The notes beneath the pieces are model-generated. The model ran no database searches. It worked only from the letters and a program-made list of their open reading frames with translations, and had not been told where the DNA came from. From Ignavibacteria bacterium (GTDB taxonomy: Bacteria; Bacteroidota; Ignavibacteria; SZUA-365), in contig JADKJW010000031.1 of assembly GCA_016720835.1 (NCBI GenBank), positions 310,001 through 374,000 of the forward strand: DNA of 64,000 nucleotides, given 5' to 3'. Shown here one piece after another: positions 47,390-56,316 of the stretch (within the stretch, counting starts at the first letter, position 1; every line of letters begins with the position of its first letter). The position numbers were made by a program, and so were the translations under genes.

Positions 47390-48943
47390 ATGTTCTCAAA
47401 AGTGTTCTCCGCCGCCACCTACGGGATCAACGCATTCGTCATCACCGTCGAGACGCATCTCGAAAACCAGATCCCGGGTTTCGTGGTCGTGGGCTTGCCG
47501 GACAACGCCGTCAAGGAGAGCCGCGAACGGGTGACCGCCGCGATCAAGAATTCCAACTGCGCGTTTCCCGTCAAGCGCATCGTGGTCAACCTCGCGCCCG
47601 CGGACGTGCGGAAGGAGGGCTCGGCGTACGATCTGCCGCTCGCGGTCGGCATCCTGCACGCGACGGGCCTGTTCGGCGACCGCGCGTTCGACGACACGGT
47701 GTTCCTCGGCGAACTTGCCCTCGACGGCGCGCTGCGTCCCGTGCACGGCGCGCTCTCCATTGCCCTCGCCGCGAAGCAGAAGGGATACACGCGCCTGATC
47801 GTCCCGCCCGGCAACGCGCGCGAGGCCGGCCTCGTGCAGGGCATTGATGTGTTCCCGTGCACGACGCTGCTCGAGGTGATCGATTTCCTCGGCGGCACGC
47901 ATCCGCATCTCGTGCCGTTCCGCGTGGACGTCGAGGCCGTGTTCCGCGACGAGCAGGTCAACACGCCGTTCGATTTCTCCGACGTGAAGGGGCAGGAGAA
48001 TGTCAAGCGCGCGCTGGAAGTGGCCGCGGCGGGCGGGCACAACATCGTGCTCATCGGTCCGCCCGGCTCGGGCAAGACCATGCTCGCGAAGCGCATCCCG
48101 ACCATTCTGCCGCCGCTCACCTTCGACGAATCGCTCGAGACGACGAAGATCCATTCCGTGGCGGGCGTGCTGCCCGCGGGCGCGGCGCTCGTCGCATCCC
48201 GCCCCTTCCGCGCGCCGCATCACACCATCAGCGACGCGGCGCTCGTGGGCGGGGGAGTGGGGTACGCGCGCCCCGGCGAGATCAGCCTCTCGCACAACGG
48301 CGTGCTCTTCCTCGACGAGCTGCCGGAGTTCGCGCGCAACGTCCTGGAAGTGCTGCGCCAGCCGCTGGAGGACGGCACGGTCACGATCGCCCGCTCGAAG
48401 CTCTCGATCGAGTACCCCGCCAACTTCATGCTCGTCGCCGCGATGAACCCGTGCCCCTGCGGGCAGTTCGGCAATCCGCTGCGCGAGTGCTCCTGCGCGC
48501 CGATGCAGATCCAGAAATACCTCGCAAAGATTTCGGGCCCGCTGCTCGACCGCATCGACATCCACGTCGAGTGCCCGCAGGTGCGCTACCAGGACCTGAG
48601 CAGCGATCGCGTCGGCGAACGCTCGGATGGCATCCGCGCCCGCGTGGTGCGCGCGCGCGAACGGCAGACCCTCCGCTTCGCGGGACGGCGCGGCGTGCAC
48701 GCCAACGCCGACATGCAGAGCCGCGACATCCGCCGCACCTGCGCCATCGACGCGGCCGGACAGGAACTGCTGAAAAGCGCCATCGCCAAGCTCGGCCTCA
48801 GCGCGCGCGCCTACGACCGCATCCTCAAAGTCAGCCGCACCATCGCGGACCTCGGCGGCGCCGAATCGATTCGCAGCGAGCACCTCTCCGAGGCCATTCA
48901 ATACCGCAGCCTCGACCGGCAGATGTGGAATCCGGGAGGATGA
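47390..48943 (+). CDS. YifB/ComM-family Mg-chelatase-like AAA+ ATPase
   Basis: A 517-residue protein. The N-terminal Lon-like S5 fold (FVVVGLPDNAVKESRERV) leads into an AAA+ core: Walker A GPPGSGKT (about residues 223-230), Walker B VLFLDELPEF and the sensor region NPCPCG with FGNPLRECSC. The C-terminal MgsA-like helical domain has LSARAYDRILKVSRTIADL. ComM is a helicase that promotes branch migration during natural transformation in several bacteria. ATG 47390 (MFSKVFSAATYGI) is the family start; the upstream 27 codons are repeat sequence. It ends 5 bases before the hydrolase start. Confidence 0.94.
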   Translation: MFSKVFSAATYGINAFVITVETHLENQIPGFVVVGLPDNAVKESRERVTAAIKNSNCAFPVKRIVVNLAPADVRKEGSAYDLPLAVGILHATGLFGDRAFDDTVFLGELALDGALRPVHGALSIALAAKQKGYTRLIVPPGNAREAGLVQGIDVFPCTTLLEVIDFLGGTHPHLVPFRVDVEAVFRDEQVNTPFDFSDVKGQENVKRALEVAAAGGHNIVLIGPPGSGKTMLAKRIPTILPPLTFDESLETTKIHSVAGVLPAGAALVASRPFRAPHHTISDAALVGGGVGYARPGEISLSHNGVLFLDELPEFARNVLEVLRQPLEDGTVTIARSKLSIEYPANFMLVAAMNPCPCGQFGNPLRECSCAPMQIQKYLAKISGPLLDRIDIHVECPQVRYQDLSSDRVGERSDGIRARVVRARERQTLRFAGRRGVHANADMQSRDIRRTCAIDAAGQELLKSAIAKLGLSARAYDRILKVSRTIADLGGAESIRSEHLSEAIQYRSLDRQMWNPGG

Positions 48944-48947
48944 GGAA

Positions 48948-50066
48948 GTGGCGCGTCGGTTCGCAGGGAAGGCGGGAAAAATCATGCTGATCGTCCTGTC
49001 CGTCATCTGTGCCGTGATACTCGTGCTCCTTGGCGTGCTGCTGCTGTGGAGTCCGGGCGATCCGCGACCGTTCCTGACCGCCAATGGAGCGACCCTGAAA
49101 GGGAGCATTTCCGAAAAGCATTTCATCACCATCAACGGTGTCGAGCAGGGGATGTTCATCAAGAGCCGGGATGCGGGGAATCCCGTCCTGCTCTATCTGC
49201 ACGGCGGCATGCCCGACTACTTCCTGACGGAACGGTACCCGACCGGTCTCGACGAGTATTTCACCGTGGTCTGGTGGGAACAGCGCGGATCGGGACTCTC
49301 GTACCGTTCCGATGTTCCGCCCGAATCGGTGAATGCGGAACAGCTGATCTCGGATGCGATCGCGCTGACGCGGTATCTCCGCTCACGCTTCGGGCGAGAG
49401 AGGATCTACCTGATGGGGCATTCGGGCGGGACCTTCATCGGCATACAGGCGGCTGCGCGGTGTCCGGAATTGTTCGAGGCGTACATCGGCGTGGCGCAGA
49501 TGGCCCACCAGCTCCGATCGGAGCAGCTCGCGCACGAGTACATGCTCGGGCGATTCACGGCGGAGGGGAATGAGAGCATGGCGCGCAGACTCGCGGAAGC
49601 GCCGGTCGGCGACACGGTCCCTTTGCCGGATGCGTATCTCTCCGTGCGCGACGTGGCCATGCACCGCCTCGGCATCGGCACCATGCGCGACATGCGCTCG
49701 ATCGTCAGGGGACTGTTCCTCCCGTCGCTGCAATTCCGCGAGTACACGCTGGGCGAAAAGATCAACCTGTGGCGCGGCAAGATCTTCTCCGGCAACCGAC
49801 TGTGGAACACCCAGCTCGCCACCGATCTGACGAAGCGCGTGACGCGTCTCGAAATCCCCGTCTATTTCCTGCACGGCGTGCATGATTACACCGTTTCATA
49901 CACGGAAGCGCGCTCGTACTTCGCGAAGCTCGAGGCCCCGGTGAAAGGCTTCTACTCCTTCGCGCGGTCCGCGCACAGTCCCCTGTTCGAGGAACCGGAG
50001 ACAATGCGCGCAATCATGCTGCAGGACGTGCTGCAGGGACGGAACGATCTCGCGGATCGGCCGTAG
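48948..50066 (+). CDS. Alpha/beta-hydrolase, membrane-anchored or exported
   Basis: A 372-residue alpha/beta-fold hydrolase. Either GTG 48948 (with GAGGA just upstream) or ATG 48984 starts the gene. A hydrophobic helix (MLIVLSVICAVILVLLGVLLLW) follows and looks like a signal anchor. The nucleophile elbow is GHSGG (Ser in the motif), preceded by the oxyanion HGGMPDY and WWEQRGSGLS. The acidic residue is likely in FLHGVHDYTV, and the catalytic His in ARSAHSPLFEEP. It resembles proline iminopeptidase-like hydrolases. Substrate unknown. The gene follows yifB by 4 bases and is probably co-transcribed. Confidence 0.85.
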   Translation: MARRFAGKAGKIMLIVLSVICAVILVLLGVLLLWSPGDPRPFLTANGATLKGSISEKHFITINGVEQGMFIKSRDAGNPVLLYLHGGMPDYFLTERYPTGLDEYFTVVWWEQRGSGLSYRSDVPPESVNAEQLISDAIALTRYLRSRFGRERIYLMGHSGGTFIGIQAAARCPELFEAYIGVAQMAHQLRSEQLAHEYMLGRFTAEGNESMARRLAEAPVGDTVPLPDAYLSVRDVAMHRLGIGTMRDMRSIVRGLFLPSLQFREYTLGEKINLWRGKIFSGNRLWNTQLATDLTKRVTRLEIPVYFLHGVHDYTVSYTEARSYFAKLEAPVKGFYSFARSAHSPLFEEPETMRAIMLQDVLQGRNDLADRP

Positions 50067-50152
50067 CGACGTTCGCGAAACGTGACCGACGCCGCAGGAC
50101 GCGTCATTCGGCGCAGGCGCAGTACCCGGCTCGCCTACTTGCGACGGGCACG

Positions 50153-50729
50153 CTATGTCGTCGGAGCGCTTCTCCGCTCCCGCCACACCGCCCAGAGGAA
50201 GCGAGGGATCCCGAGCAGGTAGCGCCTCCACAGGCGCCCCGGTTCGAGGAGCAGCCGGTGCAGCCACTCGAGACCGATCGCGCGTCGCTGCGGCACGGTC
50301 GTCCACCGGGTCCCGCCCGTGGCGCGCATGCACATGTCCGGTGCCGAAAAACTCCGCCTCGACGTTGTGCAACAGGATGCGCGCGGTTTCGTCGTCGCCT
50401 CCGAGGAAGTAGTAGCGCACGGCGCCGGGCGGCATGCGCTCGAGGAGATGCGCGTAGAGATCGGTGCCGTTCACGCGCGCGGCGCGGATTCCGGTGAGGG
50501 CGCGGATCGCCAGCGCGACGCCCGCTCCGTCCGCGTGATTGATCTGGCACGCGTTCAGGAAATCAACCAGCCATGGTTCCTCCCGCGCCTGGAGCAGCGT
50601 CCAGAAATGCGGCGGCGTGATGATGAGGCGCCGGCGCGACACCATGGATGCCGCGATCGCCTCCAGGATCTCGTCGCGACCCGCGAGGTCGATGCGGATG
50701 CCGAGGACCGTGACCGGGCGAGGGCTCAT
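50153..50729 (-). pseudogene. Broken WecG/TagA/CpsF-type glycosyltransferase
   Basis: The N-terminal part from ATG 50729 (MSPRPVTVLGIRIDLAGRDE) is a good WecG family match: ITPPHFWTLLQAR, INHADGAGVALAIR and YFLGGDDETARILL. After EAEFFGTGHVH the frame loses resemblance and runs on to 49896. The family C-terminus (AIGLEWLHRLLLEPGRLWRRYLLG) appears directly downstream in another frame, ending at 50153. About 80 residues that normally lie between are missing, including the region with the catalytic D/GLGCPKQE-type motif. I read a deletion plus frame change; such enzymes normally transfer ManNAcA or similar sugars to a lipid-linked intermediate. Confidence 0.8.
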
Positions 50730-50758
50730 GGGATTACGGTGTGGGTCGGGAAAAGGAA

Positions 50759-50787
50759 AAGCGGCGAGAGACACGCTGTCGCCGCTT
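50759..50787 (-). terminator. Intrinsic terminator after the 174-aa gene
   Basis: Stem AAGCGGCGA / TCGCCGCTT (9 bp) with an 11-base loop. On the minus strand it is followed by TTCCTTTTCC, 30 bases after the stop of the unknown gene. Confidence 0.7.
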
Positions 50788-50816
50788 CCTGAAAATCATC
50801 GCCGCGCCCGTTGCGG

Positions 50817-51341
50817 TCAGCTCTTGGCGTCGTCCGTCGCCTCGCCCTCGCTTTCGTCCTCGTCGCCGCCGAAGCTGCCGAGGAGGAGGGACATGAGCAT
50901 GACGCGGTTCTTGTCCTCGTCGGCGAGGAACGCGCCGTCGTACTGCAGCTGCGCGTGCTCCTTCGACATCGGGCGCCACGAGACCTCGTTGTCCTCCGTG
51001 AAGGGCGCCGCGTTCAGCGTGTAGCCGAGTTCCGTGAGCTTTGCGGCGACGCGATCCTTCAAGGGCGCGTTGTCCTCCAGCCACAGTTCCAGCAGCCGGT
51101 GCGCGAGGGCGGGAGTGATGCTGGCCTCGTCCGACAGCACCGGCACGATCATGACGTTTGGCGCGAGGCCGAGATGCCGGAAGCCCTTCAGCTGGTGCTT
51201 CCCGGAGGTCAGGCGGCAGACGGAGGCCTTGTCCTTCTCGAGTGCCGGCCGGATCAGGGAGTAGCGGAATTCGCGATCGTCCATCAGCGCGAAGACGGCA
51301 TTGGCGGGATGCGTATACAGTTCTTGCTCTTCAGTTTCCAT
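50817..51341 (-). CDS. Unknown cytoplasmic protein with acidic tail
   Basis: A 174-residue protein with no signal peptide or membrane helix. It begins METEEQELYTHPANAVFALMDD, with a mixed alpha/beta body. The long C-terminal segment is strongly acidic (GGDEDESEGEATDDAK), which may be disordered. No cysteines other than one near residue 42, and no catalytic motif seen. It lies between the broken glycosyltransferase and hydG, all on the same strand, with its own terminator downstream. I know of no family for it. The composition looks like the neighbours, so I see no sign of recent transfer. Confidence 0.6.
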   Translation of the reverse strand: METEEQELYTHPANAVFALMDDREFRYSLIRPALEKDKASVCRLTSGKHQLKGFRHLGLAPNVMIVPVLSDEASITPALAHRLLELWLEDNAPLKDRVAAKLTELGYTLNAAPFTEDNEVSWRPMSKEHAQLQYDGAFLADEDKNRVMLMSLLLGSFGGDEDESEGEATDDAKS

Positions 51342-51434
51342 GAATCAATTCTATCCGTGTGTGAGTGTCAGAACGAATGATACGGAAAAATGCCGTCGCG
51401 ATGAAGTGGAGCGCGCGGGGCCGATCGTCCCCCG

Positions 51435-52820
51435 TTACAGGTAGATGTCCTTCTCCCCGCCGTCCACTTTCCGGATCATCTCCTCCGTTTTTTCCCGCGT
51501 CTTCTCCGGCATCGCGTCGAGTTCGGCCTGCATGAGGGCTTTCGCGGCCTCGCGGGTGTCGTCGCCGGCGAAGTCGTTGAGGTATTCCTCGAAGGTCGCG
51601 AGCGCGTTGGGCGCGCAGATCTTTCCGATGTTGCCGGACTTCGCGAGGTCCATGAAACGGTCGCCGGTGCGCCCGCTGCGGTAGCACGCGGTGCAGAAGC
51701 TGGGCATGTATCCGAGGGAGACGACGTCGCGCACCACTTCGTCCATCGGGCGGTGGTCGCCCAGCTGGAACTGTTCGGAGGTCGCGTGATCGCTCGCCAT
51801 GTAGCCGCCGGGATCGGTGCGCGAACCCGCGGAAATCTGCGAGATGCCGAAGTCGAAGAGTCCGCGCCGCGTGTCGGCGTTCTCGCGCGTCGAGAGGATC
51901 ATGCCGGTGTAGGGGACCGCGAGACGGAGGATGGCGACCACGGTCTGGAAGTCCTCGTCGGCGACGGTCCACGGCGAATTGGTGCTGTCGAGCGGCGCGT
52001 TGAGCGCGGGTTCGAGGCGCGGAATGGAAATCGTGTGCGGGCCCACGCCGTCGAAATGTTCTTCGAGGTGGAGGATGTGCTGCATCATCGCCATCACCTC
52101 GAAGCGATAGTCGTAGAGCCCGAAGAGGACGCCGATGCCGACGTCGTCGATGCCCGCCTCGATGGCGCGGTCCATCGCCGTCACGCGCCAGTCGTAGTCG
52201 CGCTTGCGACCGCTTGGATGCACGTGGGCGTAGGTCTCGCGATGGTAGGTCTCCTGAAAGCACTGGTAGGTGCCGATGCCGAAGGATTTGAGCGCGCGGA
52301 ATTCGTCCACGGTCATCGGCGCGGCGTTGATGTTGGCGCGTCGGATGTTGGCGCCGTTCCAGCGCGCGTCGTAGACGGTGGCGATGGACTGCCCGATGTA
52401 CTCGAGCGGCGCTTCCTTCGGGTGCTCGCCGGCGACGAGCAGGAGGCGTTTGTGTCCCTGTTCGAGAAGGAACTCCACCTCGCGCCGGATTTCGTCCTGC
52501 GTGAGCGTGGCGCGGACGAGTTCGTCGTTCTCGCGGCGGAAGGAGCAGTAGAGGCAGTTGTTGACGCAGCGGTTCGTCAGGTACAACGGGGCGAAGAACA
52601 CGAGGCGGTTGCCGTAGATGCGTTTCTTTTCGTCGCGCGCGGCGAGGTGGATTTCCTCACGGATGTCCCTCGAGCGGGTGTGGAGGAGCGCGGCCACGTC
52701 CTCGAGCGTGAGCCGCTCGCGCGAGCGGGCCTTTGCGATGGTGTCGCGCTGTCGTCCTTCGTCGGTGAAGCGGGGGTCTGCAAGCAGTGCGGCAATGCGT
52801 TCTTCGTCGATGATCGGCAT
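51435..52820 (-). CDS. hydG: [FeFe]-hydrogenase maturase HydG (radical SAM tyrosine lyase)
   Basis: A 461-residue radical SAM enzyme that splits tyrosine to make the CO and CN ligands of the hydrogenase H-cluster. The SAM cluster is Cys85/89/92 in RCVNNCLYCSF. The second, cysteine-bound cluster is Cys376/379 and Cys402 in a CTAC...GKIC pattern, i.e. the CX2C-X22-C typical of HydG and not of ThiH. The N-terminal DVAALLHT region and barrel segments such as GIGVLFGLYDYRFEVM fit the family. The other maturases, HydE and HydF, are not in the window. It lies 57 bases after the membrane kinase and probably shares its transcript. Confidence 0.96.
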   Translation of the reverse strand: MPIIDEERIAALLADPRFTDEGRQRDTIAKARSRERLTLEDVAALLHTRSRDIREEIHLAARDEKKRIYGNRLVFFAPLYLTNRCVNNCLYCSFRRENDELVRATLTQDEIRREVEFLLEQGHKRLLLVAGEHPKEAPLEYIGQSIATVYDARWNGANIRRANINAAPMTVDEFRALKSFGIGTYQCFQETYHRETYAHVHPSGRKRDYDWRVTAMDRAIEAGIDDVGIGVLFGLYDYRFEVMAMMQHILHLEEHFDGVGPHTISIPRLEPALNAPLDSTNSPWTVADEDFQTVVAILRLAVPYTGMILSTRENADTRRGLFDFGISQISAGSRTDPGGYMASDHATSEQFQLGDHRPMDEVVRDVVSLGYMPSFCTACYRSGRTGDRFMDLAKSGNIGKICAPNALATFEEYLNDFAGDDTREAAKALMQAELDAMPEKTREKTEEMIRKVDGGEKDIYL

Positions 52821-52877
52821 GAATGCGGGTGACTGGGGTGTATCCGGGCGGAAGATGGAACCGTCAATGGCAAAACA

Positions 52878-54323
52878 TCAACGGCGCGTGTTCTGTTCCT
52901 GCATCTCGACGTGATCGTCCTCGAGCTCGGTGGCCGTCTCGACGAAGCGCTTCGGCAGGGTGATGAAAAAGGCCGTGCCGGGGCGCTCGGCGCCGTCGCC
53001 GAGGCGCGAGGGGGAGTCGACGCTGATGCTGCCGTGGAACTGGTGGATGATCTGCTTGACGATGGAGAGTCCGAGGCCGGTGCCTTCGGTGGTCTTCTTC
53101 TTGGAGACGGTGGTGCGGTAGAAGTCGTCGAAGATGCGGTTCAGCTCGCCCTTGGGAATGCCGATACCGGTGTCGGCGATTTCGATGCTGATGAGATCGT
53201 CGCGTTCCTTCAGGTGCACTTCCACGACGCCCTCGGATTCCGTGTACTTGTGCGCGTTCGAGATGAGGTTGCCGAGGGCCAGCTTCAGCAGACGCGGTTC
53301 GGCCTCGATATGCAGATCTTCTTCGGCGTTGGTCCAGGTCGTGAAGCGGATTTTCTTGGCCATGAACATGATGCGCATCTCGTCGTAGATGTCCTCGAGC
53401 ATCTCGGTCAGGTTGATGTCGGCCGCCTCGATGCGGTTGGCGAGCTTCACCTGCGAAAGCTGGAGGATGTCGTTGATGAGCGTGATGGCGGAGCTCAGCC
53501 GCGCGCGCGAGCGCTCCAGCGGCCGTTCCATCTCCTCGCTGAGCGCGCCGAAGGACTTGTCGAGCAGCATGTTGATGTAGGTGATCGCCGCGGCGATCGG
53601 GGTCTTCAGGTCGTGCACCACCGACATGACGTAGCGCGATTTCGTCTTCTCGGCCTCTTCGAGCTGCTTGTAGGCGCGGGTCAGAGAACGCTCGCGCAGG
53701 TACAGCTCCTTGGAGATGGAATTCGCGAGGTAGTTGCTCACGAGCAGGGTGAAGGTGAAGACGAGGAAGAAGACGATGATGTACGGCGCGTTCGTGTAGA
53801 GCGGCGCGCCGAGGAACCCCACGATCGCGTGATGCGGTATCGTGCCATGGTATTCGAGCAGCACCCCCGTGAGCATCGTGGAGAGCGACACCGCGATCAC
53901 CACCGACACGACGGCGGACGGCAGGATCAGGCTCCCGATGATGATGTGGAACAGGAAGAAGAGGAAGAACGGCGACTCGATGCCGCCGGTGAAGTACATG
54001 ATGCCCATCAGCACGAGCAGATCGGCGCTGATCTGAATGAGCGCGAAATGCAGGCCGTGGAAGGGCGCGTACGCGGCGGGCACCGCGCCGATGCTCCGGT
54101 GCAGCACGACGTTGTACGCGAGGATGCACACCGTGATGATCGCGATCGGCAGCGTGTCGACCTGCAGCTGCGGCAGCGCCGCCATGCCGGCGAGGAAGAC
54201 GGTCAGGGCGAGAACGGCGCCGTAGCGCAGCGTGATCAGCCAGAGGTTCCGGCGCTTCAGCGCGATCCAGAACTGGTCGAACATGATCCATTGCGGCGTC
54301 AGGGCAAGCATGCGTGCGCTCAT
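52878..54323 (-). CDS. Membrane sensor histidine kinase of the hydrogenase locus
   Basis: A 481-residue kinase. Six membrane helices fill about residues 30-200, with short loops and no large extracytoplasmic sensor, so the stimulus is likely in or near the membrane. A coiled coil leads to the HisKA domain with H237 in VMSVVHDLKTPIA (HD rather than HE). HATPase_c follows: LISNAHKYTE (N box), DTGIGIP (G1), IFDDFYRTT (F) and GTGLGLSIVKQ (G2). ATG 54323 (MSARMLAL) is preferred; the 54395 extension overlaps the hydA terminator. Placement between hydA and hydG ties it to hydrogen metabolism. No cognate regulator gene follows. Confidence 0.93.
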   Translation of the reverse strand: MSARMLALTPQWIMFDQFWIALKRRNLWLITLRYGAVLALTVFLAGMAALPQLQVDTLPIAIITVCILAYNVVLHRSIGAVPAAYAPFHGLHFALIQISADLLVLMGIMYFTGGIESPFFLFFLFHIIIGSLILPSAVVSVVIAVSLSTMLTGVLLEYHGTIPHHAIVGFLGAPLYTNAPYIIVFFLVFTFTLLVSNYLANSISKELYLRERSLTRAYKQLEEAEKTKSRYVMSVVHDLKTPIAAAITYINMLLDKSFGALSEEMERPLERSRARLSSAITLINDILQLSQVKLANRIEAADINLTEMLEDIYDEMRIMFMAKKIRFTTWTNAEEDLHIEAEPRLLKLALGNLISNAHKYTESEGVVEVHLKERDDLISIEIADTGIGIPKGELNRIFDDFYRTTVSKKKTTEGTGLGLSIVKQIIHQFHGSISVDSPSRLGDGAERPGTAFFITLPKRFVETATELEDDHVEMQEQNTRR

Positions 54324-54383
54324 GGGCGTTCCCCGTGTGATTGGGATATTGTTGTTCTGTTTTGTGGGCGAATGAGCCGGAAA

Positions 54384-54417
54384 AAGGGCACGCACCGCGG
54401 TCGCGGCGCGTGCCCTT
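54384..54417 (-). terminator. Terminator of the hydCBA operon
   Basis: Stem AAGGGCACGC / GCGTGCCCTT (10 bp) around a GC-rich 14-base loop. On the minus strand it is followed by TTT, 9 bases after the hydA stop. It separates hydA from the downstream kinase-hydG unit. Confidence 0.75.
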
Positions 54418-54425
54418 CGTTTCCG

Positions 54426-56304
54426 TCAGGCGATGTACTTGCCGCGTTCAACGTAGTGCGTGTGCAGCAGCTTGTGGGACGTGTGCCCGCACGGACCCTC
54501 GACGAGGAACTTCTCGTAGATGTACTTCACGTGCTCGTTCTCGTGCGACTTGCGCAGCGCGAGACTCGCGTCCTCGGCATAGATCGCCTCGGCGCGCTTC
54601 TGACGGATGTCCAGCGAGGTCGGGATCGGCTGTCCGCCGCCGCCGATGCAGCCGCCCGGACATCCCATCACCTCGATGAAGTGCACGTCGGCGAGTTCGC
54701 CGCGCTTCATGGCTTCCATCACCTTCTTCGCGTTCGCGGTGCCGTGGGCGATCATGAAGTTGAGGCTGACGCCCTCGAGAAAGCCCCATTCGGGCTTGAC
54801 GTTCTCGAGTTTCACCGAGGCCTGCTTGACGCCTTCGAAGCCGCGGCAGGGCATGATGTCGAGGTTCGCGAAGGGGACTTCGCGGCCCGTGACGAGTTCG
54901 TACGCCGTGCGCAGCGCGGCTTCCATCACGCCGCCCGTGGCGCCGAAGATCAGGCCGGCGCCCGAGGCTTCACCGAAGGGATCGTCGAAGCCGGTTTTTT
55001 CGAGCTCCGGCAGGAACAGACCCGCTTCCTTGATCATCTGCGCCATCTCGCGCGTCGTCAGGCCGAAGTCCACGTCCTTGAAGCCGCTGTCGTCCATTTC
55101 GGGACGGTTGCACTCGAACTTCTTCGCCGAACAGGGCATGACGGCCACCGTGATGATGTCCTTCGGATCGATGCCGCGCTCCTGCGCGTAGAAGGTCTTG
55201 ATCACCGCGCCGAACATCTGCTGCGGGGATTTGCAGCTCGACATGTGGCCCAGGTATTCCGGATAGAAGTGCTCGATGTACTTCACCCAGCCGGGCGAAC
55301 AGGACGTGAACTGCGGGAGCTTCACGTCGGGATTCTTGTCGACGAGCGCCGCCTTGAGCCGGAGCAGCAGTTCGGTGCCTTCTTCCATGATGGTGAGATC
55401 GGCGGTGAAGTTCGTGTCGAACACGCGGTCGAAGCCGATCATGCGCAGCGCGGTGTTCAGCTCGCCCGTCATCGACCGTCCCGGCGCGAGGCCGAATTCC
55501 TCGCCGATGGCCGCGCGCGGCGACGGCGCGGTCTGAATGACCACGTGCTTCTTCGGGTCGTCGATCGCGGTCCAGATGTCGTCGGACGGATCGTTCGCCT
55601 TGAGCGCCGCGGTGGGGCAGCGGTTGATGCACTGGCCGCAGTTGATGCAGACCACGTCGGCCAGCGGCTTGTCCATGAACGTGGAGATGCGCGTCTTGTC
55701 GCCCTTGCCCGACGGCCTCGAGCACGCCCACTTCCTGCATGTCGATGCACGTGCGCACGCAGCGCCGGCAGAGGATGCACTTGTCCATGTCGCGGACGAC
55801 GGAGTAGCTGGACTGGTCCACGCTGTGCGTGCGCTCGGTCACGTGGCCGAAGCGGTACGAGTCGACGCCGTACTCCTTCGCAAGGGTCTGCAGTTCGCAG
55901 TTGCTGTTGCGATGGCAGGAGTAGCACTCGCCGTAGTGTTCGCTCAGGAGCAGGTCCAGGATATGCCTGCGGGCCTTGCGGACCTTCTCCGACGTCGTGA
56001 CGATTTTCATCGGGTTGGTGACGGGATAGGTGCAGGCCGCCTGCAGGGTGCGCATGCCTTCCACTTCCACGACGCACATGCGGCAGACGCCCGCGAGGCA
56101 GAGGTCGCTGTGATAACAGAGGGTGGGGATGTGGATGTTGTGCGTTTTGCAGGCGTCGAGCACGGTGGTCCCGATCGGGACGTGAAATTGCTGCCCGTTG
56201 ATGGTGAGACTGACGAGCGACCCGATCTCTCCGAGGGGGCTCGCCTTCACGGTCAATGGCTGTTGCGCATGCGGAGCGCGTGTGGTGTCTGATGATGGTT
56301 GCAT
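54426..56304 (-). CDS. hydA: NADH-linked [FeFe]-hydrogenase catalytic subunit HydA (one frameshift)
   Basis: Catalytic subunit, about 625 residues after one repair. From ATG 56304: a [2Fe-2S] plant-type domain (CYHSDLCLAGVCRMC...AC), a His/Cys [4Fe-4S] site (HYGECYSCHRNSNC) and two [4Fe-4S] sites (CILCRRC and CINCGQCINRC). Then comes the H-domain: L1 TSCSPGW, L2 MPCSAKKFE and L3 GCPGGCIGGGG. The frame breaks at about 55710, where GTCGGGCAAGG has one G more than the expected GTCGGCAAGG (VGKGDKTRIS). As written the protein stops short, and the rest is open in a second frame to the TGA at 54426. Likely a homopolymer error, but a genuine mutation is possible. The usual C-terminal [2Fe-2S] extension is absent. 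Confidence 0.92.
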
Positions 56305-56316
56305 TGCCGTGTCTGC

